Source: Yoonia ponticola
Lineage (GTDB): Bacteria; Pseudomonadota; Alphaproteobacteria; Rhodobacterales; Rhodobacteraceae
DNA length: 64,000 nucleotides
Assembly: GCF_014199395.1 (NCBI RefSeq)
Contig: NZ_JACIJM010000007.1
Span: 1 to 64,000 of the forward strand
Direction: 5' to 3'
Position 1 is the first letter of the stretch; the number at the start of each line of letters is the position of its first letter. Position numbers and translations under genes: made by a program. Of the stretch, positions 7,349 to 15,875 are shown one piece after another. The notes under the pieces are model-generated. The model was given only the letters and a program-made list of their open reading frames with translations, had not been told where the DNA came from and made no database searches.

Positions 7349-7879
7349 ATGACCACTTTGCTCGGTATTTCCGGCGCGTTGCGCGCCCAGTCAACCAACA
7401 CGATGCTGATCCGCAATGCTGCCGCCCTCTTTGGCGCCGACACATTTGTTGAGGCCGATTTACGGTTTCCGCTCTACGACGGCGACATTGAGGAAACCGA
7501 CGGCATTCCGGCGGCCGTGCAGACATTGGCAGACCAGATCGCACAGGCCGACGCGGTGGTGATTTCCTCGCCAGAGTATAACAAAGGCATCTCCGGCGTC
7601 TTGAAAAACGCGCTCGATTGGGTCAGCCGGACGAAAGGTGCACCATGGGCAGGCAAACCAGTTGCGATCATGTCCGCGACCGCAGGCAGGTCCGGCGGTG
7701 AACGGGCGCAAACCAATTTGATCGCGACACTGGTGCCATTCGGGCCCACGATTATCCTCGGCTCAGAAGTGCTTGTTGGCGCAAATTACGAACATTTTGA
7801 CGCAACTGGCACCCTCACCAACGATATCAACAAAGCCGCATTGGCAGATCTAATGCAGCGGTTGAAGGCCACTCTCTAA
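7349..7879 (+). CDS. NADPH-dependent FMN reductase
   Basis: A 176-residue flavodoxin-like reductase. GISGALRAQSTNTMLIRNA at the N-terminus is the phosphate-binding loop of the NADPH-dependent FMN/chromate reductase family, and SSPEYNKGISGVLKNALDWVSR (around 70-92) is the family signature. The length is typical. It probably reduces quinones, azo compounds or chromate using FMN in the cytoplasm. An AAGGATA site precedes ATG 7349, and the 125-bp gap upstream suggests its own promoter. Confidence 0.85.
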   Translation: MTTLLGISGALRAQSTNTMLIRNAAALFGADTFVEADLRFPLYDGDIEETDGIPAAVQTLADQIAQADAVVISSPEYNKGISGVLKNALDWVSRTKGAPWAGKPVAIMSATAGRSGGERAQTNLIATLVPFGPTIILGSEVLVGANYEHFDATGTLTNDINKAALADLMQRLKATL

Positions 7880-7953
7880 ACTGACTGCATAATCGAGGCT
7901 CCATCTGGGGCCTCGCATTTGCGCCGCTCCGGTATTCAGAGTAGGTCCGCATC

Positions 7954-8751
7954 ATGCATTCCAAACCATACCAAACCCAGTCGACCATAGACATTCTTGA
8001 CCCAACACGGGCGCAGGCCTTACAAGCCACCTTGGGTCAAGAGCCGACAATCCAAAGCGGCGACGCGCTACCGCCATTTGCGCATCACATCTACTTTTGG
8101 GATGCAAAAACACCCGATGTACTCGGCGCAGATGGCCATCCTGCAACTGGTAGCTTCATCCCTGACCTAGGGCTGCCAAAGCGCATGTGGGCCGCAGGGC
8201 GGATCGTGCAACACCAACCGCTCAAGGCGGGCATCAAGGCAGAGAAAATCAGCACCGTTGAAGGCGTGACACGCAAAGACGGGCAATCCGGACAACTCGC
8301 ATTCGTGCGCGTGCGCCATGACATCAAACAACGCCACGCGCTGGCAGTCACTGAATGGCAAGAGCTTGTCTACCGCCCCGCCGACGCCCCGACAGCCGCG
8401 CCAAAACCAGCTCCGACAGTCGCAGCCCACTCGGAACCGCTCAACTTCACATCCACCCAATTATTCCGCTACTCAGCCCTGACGTTCAACGGTCACCGTA
8501 TCCATTACGACGCCGATTACGCTCGAGATGTAGAAGGTTACGCAGGCCTCGTCGTCCACGGCCCGCTGTTGGCCCACCTCATGATGCAACTCGCAACAAC
8601 ATTGTACGGCGGCCTCACCGACTTCAGCTATCGCGGCGCATCACCCCTGATCGCTGGCGAAGCGGCGACACTCTGCGCAAGCGACGGCCATTTTTGGGTA
8701 CGTGGCGAAGACGGACGCCTTTGCAGCAGCGGCCAAATCGCAGCCGCCTAA
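7954..8751 (+). CDS. FAS1-like/MaoC-type acyl dehydratase
   Basis: A 265-residue protein with an N-terminal FAS1-type dehydratase domain (~1-130) and a C-terminal hot-dog domain whose FRYSALTFNGHRIHYDADYA (~157-176) is the hydratase motif. Homologues are annotated as mesaconyl-C4-CoA hydratase or HTD2-like dehydratases. It would hydrate or dehydrate a short-chain acyl-CoA. An L-malyl-CoA lyase gene lies 11.6 kb away, so a link to C4/C5 acyl-CoA metabolism is possible but they are not in one operon. A copy of a dispersed repeat follows the stop codon. Confidence 0.75.
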   Translation: MHSKPYQTQSTIDILDPTRAQALQATLGQEPTIQSGDALPPFAHHIYFWDAKTPDVLGADGHPATGSFIPDLGLPKRMWAAGRIVQHQPLKAGIKAEKISTVEGVTRKDGQSGQLAFVRVRHDIKQRHALAVTEWQELVYRPADAPTAAPKPAPTVAAHSEPLNFTSTQLFRYSALTFNGHRIHYDADYARDVEGYAGLVVHGPLLAHLMMQLATTLYGGLTDFSYRGASPLIAGEAATLCASDGHFWVRGEDGRLCSSGQIAAA

Positions 8752-8769
8752 TCAAACGCGCCACGTCCG

Positions 8770-8794
8770 CCCTTCATTTCGCCAAAACAACTCA
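8770..8794 (+). repeat. Dispersed 25-bp repeat, copy 1
   Basis: The core CTTCATTTCGCCAAAACAAC with flanking bases (CCG before, TCA after) recurs at 56275-56299 and, inverted, at 63839-63863. This copy lies 19 bases beyond the stop of the acyl dehydratase gene, in the same orientation as that gene. Confidence 0.7.
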
Positions 8795-8864
8795 TTCAAC
8801 AACGACCGCACCCACATACACCTGCGTTCCGCGCCCCCGCGCGCCGCAGGCGGCCCCGCAAGGC

Positions 8865-9905
8865 TTACAGGTTTTGATCCGCCTGAAATGCGTCTGGAAT
8901 CCGGTCCACACCATTCAACACCAAATCTGCCATGACCTCGCCCACCAATGGCGCCATGCCAAAGCCGATTTTGAAACCGCCATTTGCGACAAATGCACCT
9001 GTCTCGAACGGATGATGCCCTAACATCGGCGCGCGGCTCCGGCTTCTTGGGCGCACACCTGCCCAGCGCTCATTGATCGGTGCATCTGCCAAAACAGGAA
9101 ACGCCGCAATCGCGCGGGCGTGGATATCGTCAAGCTGGTGGTCCACATGCGCAGGATCGTCAAATTCGCGTTCTGAAGTTGATCCAATCGCCACGGTTCC
9201 ATCGCAATGCGGTACGATATGTAGCGCGTCGGCGAATAATTGCGGTGCATCAGGCGCTGCGTAGTCGAGCAGCAGTGCCTGCCCTTTCACGCCAATCCCG
9301 ACCTGCCGACTATGTCGTGCCGTCATGTCTTGTAGCCCGCGCCAGCCCGTCGCCCAGACAACTTTGCCCTGCGGTGTACCCGTCGCTTCAATCCGTCCAC
9401 CAAGCCGCAAAACCGCTTCGGCCAAAGCCTGTGTCGCGCGGCGCGGATGGATCAGACCTGTCAGCGTATCCCGCACAACAAACCCCGATGGCGACGGTGG
9501 TGCCCATGGACCAAGCCCCTCTGCCGAGATCACATCCCACGTCGCTTTCCCTTGCCACAACTCTGCCGCCGTAACGGCCCGCTGCCGTGCCAGCGCAACT
9601 GCGGCATCATCGGCCAAAGGTTGCAATCGCCCTGACCGCGCATAGCCCACATCGCGTCCTGTCAATTTAGACACGCCTGACCAGAACCCGTCCGCCATCA
9701 TCAGGCTTTCAAACTGGAACGCCTTTTTGCTGTTCCAGTTCTCCGGCACATGCGGGGCCAATGCACCGACCAGACCACCGCTCGCCCCTGCGGCGACGCC
9801 GTTCGGGTCAATCACCTGCACGACCGCACCGCGCTGCGCACAGGCGTAGCCCACCGACAGGCCAAACACGCCCGCCCCCATGATCGTCACATCTGCGATT
9901 GCCAT
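8865..9905 (-). CDS. FAD-dependent oxidoreductase, MnmC(o)-like
   Basis: A 346-residue DAO-family flavoenzyme. MGAGVFGLSVGYACAQRG at the N-terminus is the dinucleotide-binding fold, followed by an acidic strand end (VIDPNG) and GASGGLVGALAPHVPENW, which resembles the equivalent part of the oxidase domain of MnmC. The C-terminus has WAGVRPRSRSRAPMLG and GFKIGFGMAP. It is divergent from mnmD with 65 bp between starts. In gammaproteobacteria both activities are fused in MnmC, so this is probably the separate oxidase that removes the carboxymethyl group from cmnm5s2U34 in tRNA. ATG 9905 is chosen because AGGAGC precedes it; the longer open frame has no support. A different D-amino-acid oxidase role is possible. 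Confidence 0.75.
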   Translation of the reverse strand: MAIADVTIMGAGVFGLSVGYACAQRGAVVQVIDPNGVAAGASGGLVGALAPHVPENWNSKKAFQFESLMMADGFWSGVSKLTGRDVGYARSGRLQPLADDAAVALARQRAVTAAELWQGKATWDVISAEGLGPWAPPSPSGFVVRDTLTGLIHPRRATQALAEAVLRLGGRIEATGTPQGKVVWATGWRGLQDMTARHSRQVGIGVKGQALLLDYAAPDAPQLFADALHIVPHCDGTVAIGSTSEREFDDPAHVDHQLDDIHARAIAAFPVLADAPINERWAGVRPRSRSRAPMLGHHPFETGAFVANGGFKIGFGMAPLVGEVMADLVLNGVDRIPDAFQADQNL

Positions 9906-9970
9906 TTTGCTCCTATCCCCGCAAAGATAACTTAACCTCAAGGTTTCCGCGACACGTAAGGCAAAACCCA

Positions 9971-10660
9971 ATGCGCGACCAGACAACAGACCTGACATGG
10001 CGCAAAACGGATTTGGGCGATGTCCCAATTTCCACGCAGTTTGATGATCCGTATTATTCGCTGGATAACGGCCTCGCGGAAACGCGGCATGTGTTCTTAG
10101 ACGGGAACGACCTGCCTGCACGGTTTGGCGATCATTTGCATATCGGCGAACTGGGTTTCGGAACGGGGCTGAATTTTCTAACAACGGTGCAGACCTGGAT
10201 TACCGCTGGGCGCGTTGGCACGTGGCACTTCACCAGTTTTGAGGCATTTCCGTTGGATGCGGATACCGCCCGCACAGCGCTTGCTGCGTTTCCCGAACTG
10301 GGCGATTTGACTGATCCGTTGTTGGATATATGGAACGCCGCGATGCTGGCCCCGACGATTTACGCTGATGGCATAACGCTTGAGGTCATTACTGGCGACG
10401 TCCGCCAAACGCTACCCGCGTGGCAATCACGTGCGGATGCGTGGTTCCTTGATGGGTTTTCCCCGGCCAAGAACCCCGAAATGTGGGAACCTGATGTGAT
10501 GCAAGCCGTGGGCGATCACACGACACAAGGCGGCACACTGGCGACCTATACCGCCGCAGGTCATGTCCGCAGATCGCTGGAAACCGCAGGATTTACCGTA
10601 ACCCGCGCCACTGGATTTGGCCGCAAGCGCCATATGACCCGCGCTGTGAAGGCAAGCTGA
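9971..10660 (+). CDS. mnmD: tRNA mnm5s2U34 methyltransferase MnmD
   Basis: A 229-residue SAM-dependent methyltransferase that makes mnm5s2U at the wobble base of tRNA. HIGELGFGTGLNFLTTVQTW is the SAM-binding motif as it appears in MnmC/MnmD, and DAWFLDGFSPAKNPEMWEPD carries the family catalytic signature. It is the stand-alone form, without the FAD domain of E. coli MnmC. ATG 9971 gives MRDQTTDLTWRKTD, the usual family start. The end overlaps the DMT transporter start in an ATGA-type junction. Confidence 0.88.
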   Translation: MRDQTTDLTWRKTDLGDVPISTQFDDPYYSLDNGLAETRHVFLDGNDLPARFGDHLHIGELGFGTGLNFLTTVQTWITAGRVGTWHFTSFEAFPLDADTARTALAAFPELGDLTDPLLDIWNAAMLAPTIYADGITLEVITGDVRQTLPAWQSRADAWFLDGFSPAKNPEMWEPDVMQAVGDHTTQGGTLATYTAAGHVRRSLETAGFTVTRATGFGRKRHMTRAVKAS

Positions 10661-11532
10661 TGCAGTCCAACAATACGCGCCTTGGCATCGTTTTAATGAT
10701 CGGCACGACATTTATCTTTGCCATTCAAGACGGGATTTCCCGTCATCTTGCTGGCGAATACAATGTGCTCATGATTGTGATGATCCGGTATTGGTTCTTC
10801 GCGGCCTTCGTCATCGCGATTGCACGACGTCAAGCCGGATCGATCCGTGCTGCGGCCACGACGCAGCAACCTTTTGTCCAAATTTGCCGTGGTCTTTTGT
10901 TGAGCGCAGAAATCTGCGTCATGGTCGCGGGCTTTGTTCTTTTGGGCCTGATCGAGAGCCACGCGATTTTCGCAAGCTATCCGTTGTTGGTCGCAGCCCT
11001 ATCCGGCCCGATCTTGGGTGAAGCGGTCGGCTGGCGCAGATGGGCCGCGATTGGCGTAGGCTTTGTCGGTGTGCTGATCATCTTGCAGCCGGGCATTACC
11101 GTTTTTGCCCCTGCCGCGATTATCCCACTGATCGCCGCACTGATGTTTGCGCTTTATTCATTATTGACGCGCTACGCTGCCCGTAAAGATAGCGCCGCGA
11201 CCAGCTTTTTCTGGACGGGTACTGTTGGCGCGGTTTTGTTGACGGTTATCGGGGCCACGTCGTGGGAGCCGATGATCGCACGCGATTGGGCGTGGATGGC
11301 GACCTTATGTGTGACGGGTGCGGCGGGGCATTTCCTGTTGATTAAATGCTACGAAGCCGCAGAGGCCAGCGCGGTGCAGCCTTTTGCCTACCTGCAACTC
11401 GTGTTCGCAACCGCAATTGGCCTGTTAGTGTTCGGCGAAGCGCTAGAACTTCACGTTGCACTTGGCGCGGGGCTTGTGATTGCGTCCGGTTTGTTCACCG
11501 TTTGGCGGGCAAGGCAGGTTGCAAAGTCCTAG
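10660..11532 (+). CDS. DMT-superfamily (EamA) transporter
   Basis: A 290-residue inner-membrane protein with ten hydrophobic helices in two EamA repeats (~5-140 and ~150-285). The second repeat carries FAYLQLVFATAIGLLVFGEAL, a typical EamA end. It overlaps the mnmD stop and is thus co-transcribed with it. Substrate unknown; relatives export amino acids or metabolites. Its TAG stop shares a CTAG palindrome with the stop of the convergent lytic transglycosylase gene, so the two coding regions overlap by four bases. Confidence 0.85.
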   Translation: MQSNNTRLGIVLMIGTTFIFAIQDGISRHLAGEYNVLMIVMIRYWFFAAFVIAIARRQAGSIRAAATTQQPFVQICRGLLLSAEICVMVAGFVLLGLIESHAIFASYPLLVAALSGPILGEAVGWRRWAAIGVGFVGVLIILQPGITVFAPAAIIPLIAALMFALYSLLTRYAARKDSAATSFFWTGTVGAVLLTVIGATSWEPMIARDWAWMATLCVTGAAGHFLLIKCYEAAEASAVQPFAYLQLVFATAIGLLVFGEALELHVALGAGLVIASGLFTVWRARQVAKS

Positions 11533-13601
11533 TTGCCGGGCCGTGAAATCGGACGGATGCTAGGCGCAGCGTTTGGCGCTGGAATAGTCGCGGGTGCTGC
11601 AATCGCGGGCGCAGTGGATGTGGACACAACGGACACAGGTGCGGTGGGGCGCGTTTGCGGGCGGATCAAAGGTTTGTCCCCGATCAGCAAAGCGGTGAAT
11701 TCAATCGGTCCTGTCTGCCCAGTCAGCCGCGCACGGTAAACCGGAATGGATTCAGTCACGCGCATGACGTAGTTGCGGGTTTCGCGAAACGGAATGTGTT
11801 CAATCCAATCGACCACATCGGCTTCGCCAATACGCGGATCGCCGCGATCATCCATCCAATTCCTTGGTCTGCTGGGGCCTGCGTTATAGCCTGCGGCAAT
11901 CTGTACCGGAGAATCGCCAAACTGCTCTTGCAGCATGGCCAAATATTTCGATCCAAGCTGTGCGTTATAATTCCAGTCCGACGTCAAACGCGATTTGGAG
12001 TACGGCAAGCCCAGAAAACCTGCGACCTCTTCTGCGGTGGCGGGCATCAATTGCATCAGGCCAAGTGCCCCGACAGGGCTGCCAGCACCTGCGTTAAATT
12101 CGCTTTCGCGGCGCGCAATCGACAAGGACAGCGCGTTTTCCACGGGCAGTTCCATCGACGCCACGCCGTGCATGGGGAAATACGCGGATGGGACGATGAT
12201 GCCACGGGCGGCGGCGGCTTTGCCCAGCAAAACCGCGTAGTATGAATGATCCAATTCTTCCATCAGTGCGGCCAAGCGTCCGGTATCAACCGCATCCATC
12301 TGACGACCCAACTCTGCGAAGAACTGTGTGGCCAGCCCGCGTTCGCCTGCCTCTAGCAGCGCCAACCCCGCGATCACCAGCGGATTTTCCATCACGTCCG
12401 CGTCTTGCCAATCACGCGCATCCGCACGTCCGGTCAATGCGGGGTCCAGCGTCATGCCAAGCTGTTCTGCCGCGAGCAAACCGTAGAAACCCGTTTGGTG
12501 TTCAGCCGCTTCGGCAAAGGCAAGCGCCGCTGCGTTTGCGTCACCCAGTGCCTGATACGCCCGCCCGCGCCAGTATCCGGCACGGCCGATTGATATCGGC
12601 GAATCCACGGCGGCGGTCATCGTTTCAAAATGTGCCAAGGCCAGCGTCGGGTTTTCAAGATAGCGCAAGGCGATGTAGCCCGACAGCCATTCCAGATCGG
12701 CAAAGGAGCTGCCCTCGGTCAAAAAGTGTTTCGAAGCGAGATCATACGCGCTGTCGATCCGGCCTTCGCGCATTTCCCACCGCGCCAGCACTCTGCGCCA
12801 ACTTGCCCAGCGAAACGGATCGCCCAGCGCCTCGGCAGATGTGGACCGCCCGCGCAAAATCGCAATCGCTTCGGTCCGCTCGCCATCGCCAGCCAGCCAG
12901 TTGTACCGATCATAGGCAAGCCCGGGATTGCGCAGCAATGCGGCGGGCACCGCTTCGACAGCTTCGGGAATACCGCGTTCACGAATGTAGGCGATGCGAG
13001 CGGACACCAATGCGGCTTGATCGTCGTCCAACAAGGGCAACATCAACGCGGCCTCGTCGGTGAGCCACCGCCATAGCAGATTGTCAGCGCGTTTCGCGTG
13101 ATGCGGGGCGACCACATCAGCAAAACCGTCCAGAATTGCGGTCCGGTCGACAGACAATAACCGCAGGTTCAGCCAAGCAGCGACGATGACGTCGTTCGCA
13201 GCGTCAGGTTTGCCTTTTGCAATCAACGCTTCTGCTAAACGCACGGCACCGACGCCAGTTTCGGGCGGTGTATCACCAAACCAAGCAATCACCGCGTCGG
13301 GGTCTGCACCTTTTTCCAATGCGCGCTCGGCTCTGACCTGCAGCGTTTGCGATCCGGGCCATGTCTGGTGGTCCGCCATAAAACGGGCGTAGGCGTCAAA
13401 GTCGCCTTCACCTTCGCGCAACTTCATCCATGTCAGTAGATCACGCGATACGTCGTTATCAACGTTCGCAAATGCTGCGTCAAAATCACCGTTGTCGGCC
13501 AGCTGAATCGCATCAACGAGCGCTGGATCAGCCTCCTGCGCAAACGCAGGCGTCAGCCCGAAGGCAACAACAAATGTGGAAATCAGGAAGCGCATAAACA
13601 T
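11529..13601 (-). CDS. Soluble lytic murein transglycosylase
   Basis: A 690-residue Slt70-like periplasmic enzyme that cleaves peptidoglycan between MurNAc and GlcNAc with formation of the 1,6-anhydro product. It has a signal peptide (MRFLISTFVVAFGLTPAFAQ), a long helical superhelix (~25-480) and a C-terminal goose-lysozyme-like SLT domain with catalytic E499 in ARRESEFN, then GALGLMQLMP and AAGYNAGP. A proline/alanine-rich tail (~650-690) follows. Two ATG codons two residues apart could serve as start. The gene is divergent from dapA, as in many Rhodobacterales. Confidence 0.9.
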   Translation of the reverse strand: MFMRFLISTFVVAFGLTPAFAQEADPALVDAIQLADNGDFDAAFANVDNDVSRDLLTWMKLREGEGDFDAYARFMADHQTWPGSQTLQVRAERALEKGADPDAVIAWFGDTPPETGVGAVRLAEALIAKGKPDAANDVIVAAWLNLRLLSVDRTAILDGFADVVAPHHAKRADNLLWRWLTDEAALMLPLLDDDQAALVSARIAYIRERGIPEAVEAVPAALLRNPGLAYDRYNWLAGDGERTEAIAILRGRSTSAEALGDPFRWASWRRVLARWEMREGRIDSAYDLASKHFLTEGSSFADLEWLSGYIALRYLENPTLALAHFETMTAAVDSPISIGRAGYWRGRAYQALGDANAAALAFAEAAEHQTGFYGLLAAEQLGMTLDPALTGRADARDWQDADVMENPLVIAGLALLEAGERGLATQFFAELGRQMDAVDTGRLAALMEELDHSYYAVLLGKAAAARGIIVPSAYFPMHGVASMELPVENALSLSIARRESEFNAGAGSPVGALGLMQLMPATAEEVAGFLGLPYSKSRLTSDWNYNAQLGSKYLAMLQEQFGDSPVQIAAGYNAGPSRPRNWMDDRGDPRIGEADVVDWIEHIPFRETRNYVMRVTESIPVYRARLTGQTGPIEFTALLIGDKPLIRPQTRPTAPVSVVSTSTAPAIAAPATIPAPNAAPSIRPISRPGN

Positions 13602-13742
13602 GGACCCTATGGGATGTGTATCATCAAAGTAAGTGTCCTCGGTTAATACACAATGCCGAACTTGTTCATCGGCGGAAAGCTGTCTAGGTTTCGCGCGACT
13701 TTAATGGGGCGAATCTGCCTCTCGCACATAAGGAAATGCGTC

Positions 13743-14615
13743 ATGATCACAGGGTCTCTTCCCGCGCTCGTCACGCCGTTTACGAACGGCCAGGTGGATC
13801 GTGATGCGCTTAAGAAGCTCGTCAACTGGCACGTCGAACAAGGCAGCCATGGTTTGGTGCCTGTTGGGACAACTGGCGAAAGCCCGACGTTGACCCATTC
13901 CGAGCATGACGAAGTGGTCAAAATCGTGGTGGAAACCGCTGCTGGCCGTATTCCGGTTGTCGCAGGTGCCGGATCAAACAACACTATTGAGACTGTCCGC
14001 CTTGTGAATGCGGCCAAAGCTGCGGGCGCTGATGCGGCTCTTGTTGTCAGCCCCTACTATAACAAGCCGACCCAAGCGGGCCTGATCGCGCATTTCACTG
14101 CGGCGGCTGACTGCGGCTTGCCGATTATCTTGTACAATATTCCAGGTCGGTCGGTTGTGGACATTTCACCCGCGACAATGGGCGAGTTGGCAAAGCACCC
14201 GATGATTGTGGGCGTCAAAGACGCGACTGGCGATCTGGCCCGCGTTCCACGCACGCGGATGTCCTGCGGCACAGATTTTGTCCAAGTCTCGGGCGAAGAC
14301 GCGACTGCTCTCGGGTTTAATGCCCACGGCGGGGTTGGCTGCATCTCTGTGACGGCCAATGTGGCCCCTGCCCTATGCGCTGAATTCCAGAATGCGACGC
14401 TTGCGGGTGATTACCCCAAGGCGTTGACACTGCTAGACCGCCTTATGCCGCTGCATGATGCCATTTTCATCGAGCCCGGCCTTGTTGGGGCGAAGTATGC
14501 CATGTCTTTGTTAGGGCTTTGCAGCGACGAAGTGCGCTTGCCACTGGTTGATCTGACCGATGAGACCAAAGCAAAGGTCAAATCAGCCATGAGATTCGCA
14601 GGTTTGTTCGACTAA
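13743..14615 (+). CDS. dapA: 4-hydroxy-tetrahydrodipicolinate synthase
   Basis: A 291-residue cytoplasmic enzyme that condenses pyruvate with aspartate semialdehyde in lysine and diaminopimelate synthesis. Active-site residues are visible: T44/T45 in GTTGESPT, Y131 in LYNIPGRS and the Schiff-base K159 in [12 protein letters not shown] 13743 is supported by AAGGAA just upstream; an earlier in-frame ATG would add 30 residues unrelated to the family. lysA of the same pathway lies at 29.8-31.1 kb. An intrinsic terminator follows at 14698. Confidence 0.95.
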   Translation: MITGSLPALVTPFTNGQVDRDALKKLVNWHVEQGSHGLVPVGTTGESPTLTHSEHDEVVKIVVETAAGRIPVVAGAGSNNTIETVRLVNAAKAAGADAALVVSPYYNKPTQAGLIAHFTAAADCGLPIILYNIPGRSVVDISPATMGELAKHPMIVGVKDATGDLARVPRTRMSCGTDFVQVSGEDATALGFNAHGGVGCISVTANVAPALCAEFQNATLAGDYPKALTLLDRLMPLHDAIFIEPGLVGAKYAMSLLGLCSDEVRLPLVDLTDETKAKVKSAMRFAGLFD

Positions 14616-14697
14616 ACCGCAACATTCGCACACGCCAGCGCGAGCCGCTGAAGCAATTGCGAAACATACGATCACGCGACAGCGACCCACATGAAAT

Positions 14698-14732
14698 ATC
14701 CCCGCTTCACACTCTGGAGCGGGGATTTTTTT
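14698..14732 (+). terminator. Intrinsic terminator after dapA
   Basis: A nine-base-pair stem, ATCCCCGCT (14698-14706) with AGCGGGGAT (14718-14726), an 11-base loop and a run of seven T. It lies about 80 bases beyond the dapA stop. Confidence 0.88.
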
Positions 14733-15017
14733 CGTGATCGGCCCAAGTCTAAAGTGATCCAAAATCAGCCCCAAAACGGCGGTTCTGTTCAGAATTGCCA
14801 AGCCCGTGTGCAGCCCTGCACTGTTCTCTCGCGTGTGGTGTCCCAGATAAATTTCAAGGGTCTTTTTTGATCAATATCCGTCTCTTTTTCGTGATCGCAA
14901 AACCCTTTTCCACGGCGAATTTCTGACCCATCTACAACTCATCGAACACGGCAAATCACTGTCGCTGATCACAAAATAACAAATGACCACCGCGTCGCAT
15001 TAAATAGGAAATTAGAC
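14733..15017 (+). promoter_or_regulatory. Long leader region before exported protein genes
   Basis: This A+T-richer 285-bp region separates the dapA terminator from the first small exported protein gene. TTGATC at ~14868 followed by T-rich sequence could be a -35 element, and GCATTAAAT near 14996 could be a -10 box; neither is certain. GTGATCG occurs twice (~14734 and ~14891). AGGAAA lies just before the ATG. No gene is seen. Confidence 0.35.
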
Positions 15018-15350
15018 ATGACAAACCTGAAAACATTCGCAGTTGTAGCAGCAACCGTTCTGGCAACAGCAACTTCCGCATCCGCATACAACGCCTTCCC
15101 ATTCGGCGAAACATTCGAGCAAACAGACCAACTGCAGCTTGACTTCGTTCGTGCCGAAGGCGCTGGCACAGTAGAAGTATACGACTACGCAAACGGCCAA
15201 CGTGGCGCATTGCTGGGTTCTAAAGACGTTCGTTCCGGCGTGACATCAAACGTTAAAGTTAATCTTGGCCTCGGCGCAAACAGCGATATCTTGGCTGTTC
15301 TGAACGTTGGCGGCAACGAAGTGCTGATCAAAGACCTTGACCGTCGCTAA
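15018..15350 (+). CDS. Small exported protein, tandem copy 1
   Basis: A 110-residue protein with a clear Sec signal peptide (TFAVVAATVLATATSASA, cleavage near residue 23) and an 87-residue mature part with no cysteine. The mature protein begins YNAFPFGETFEQTDQL and ends NVGGNEVLIKDLDRR; its alternating pattern suggests a small beta-sandwich. It is 91% identical (100 of 110 residues by my count) to the next gene, so this is a recent duplication. I do not recognise the family. AGGAAA precedes the ATG. Codon use is heavily biased to GCA and AAC, suggesting high expression. Confidence 0.75.
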   Translation: MTNLKTFAVVAATVLATATSASAYNAFPFGETFEQTDQLQLDFVRAEGAGTVEVYDYANGQRGALLGSKDVRSGVTSNVKVNLGLGANSDILAVLNVGGNEVLIKDLDRR

Positions 15351-15361
15351 ATTCTAGACGG

Positions 15362-15390
15362 GTGGCTGCATCCTCCCCTAGCGCAGCCGC
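15362..15390 (+). ncRNA. Hairpin with CCUCCCC loop, after copy 1
   Basis: GTGGCTGC (15362-15369) pairs with GCAGCCGC (15383-15390, one G-U) around the 13-base loop ATCCTCCCCTAGC. The loop shows an anti-Shine-Dalgarno sequence, as in the CCUCCUCCC stem-loops (cuckoo RNAs, CcsR type) known in Rhodobacter and other alphaproteobacteria. It may be processed from the 3' UTR of the exported protein mRNA. No T-run follows closely. Confidence 0.5.
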
Positions 15391-15444
15391 CCCGACCCTT
15401 TTCTACCTCCTCCCATGGCAAATCATTGCCGCAGAATAACACAT

Positions 15445-15463
15445 GCGACCTTCTCCCAGTCGC
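15445..15463 (+). ncRNA. Hairpin with CUUCUCCCA loop before copy 2
   Basis: GCGAC (15445-15449) pairs with GTCGC (15459-15463) around a pyrimidine-rich nine-base loop. A CCTCCTCCC also lies unpaired just upstream (~15406-15414). Together with the two flanking hairpins this suggests a string of C/U-rich loops in one transcript. Short stem, so low certainty. Confidence 0.35.
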
Positions 15464-15483
15464 CCTCCCTAAGGACTAATAAA

Positions 15484-15816
15484 ATGACAAACTTCAAAAC
15501 ACTCGCAGTCGTAGCCGCAACTGTTCTGGCAACTGCAACTTCCGCATCTGCTTACAATGCGTTCCCATTCGGCGAAACATTCGAGCAAACAGACCAACTG
15601 CAGCTTGACTTCGTTTTGGCTGAAGGCCCAGGCACAGTAGAAATCTATGACTACGCAAACGGCGAGCGCGGTGCGCTTTTGGGCTCCAAAGCAGTTCGCA
15701 CTGGCGTGACATCAAACGTTAAAGTTGACCTTGGCCTCGGCGCAAACAGCGACATCCTTGCTGTTCTGAACGTTGGTGGATCCGAAGTGCTGATCAAAGA
15801 TCTCGATCGTCGCTAA
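15484..15816 (+). CDS. Small exported protein, tandem copy 2
   Basis: A second 110-residue copy with the same signal peptide and a mature part differing at ten positions overall from copy 1 (for example R45L, A49P, V54I, Q61E, D70A). Most changes are conservative, which suggests both copies are functional. ATG 15484 follows AAGGAC; the longer open frame from 15415 is unlikely because the homology starts here. It is followed by a strong CCUCCCC-loop hairpin and then a terminator. Function unknown; export and high expression are inferred. Confidence 0.75.
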   Translation: MTNFKTLAVVAATVLATATSASAYNAFPFGETFEQTDQLQLDFVLAEGPGTVEIYDYANGERGALLGSKAVRTGVTSNVKVDLGLGANSDILAVLNVGGSEVLIKDLDRR

Positions 15817-15829
15817 GACCTTGCTAAAT

Positions 15830-15860
15830 TGGCTGCATCTCCTCCCCTAGGGTGCAGCCA
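15830..15860 (+). ncRNA. Hairpin with CUCCUCCCC loop, after copy 2
   Basis: A perfect eight-base-pair stem, TGGCTGCA (15830-15837) with TGCAGCCA (15853-15860), closes a 15-base loop containing CTCCTCCCCTAG. The stem core and loop core are shared with the hairpin after copy 1, so the structure was duplicated together with the gene and kept. It fits the CCUCCUCCC hairpin class of small RNAs. Confidence 0.55.
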
Positions 15861-15875
15861 GACTAGCTATTGATG

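Noticed and set aside
8355..9023. Plus-strand open frame of 222 codons
   Set aside because: Shadow of the acyl dehydratase and flavoenzyme genes; no recognisable domain and highly basic.
12242..13063. Long plus-strand open frame of 273 codons
   Set aside because: Antisense shadow of the lytic transglycosylase; arginine- and proline-rich, no ribosome site or family.
14616..15017. Hidden gene in the 400-bp gap after dapA
   Set aside because: The only minus-strand open frame here is short, crosses the terminator and has no ribosome site; the region is better explained as terminator plus leader.
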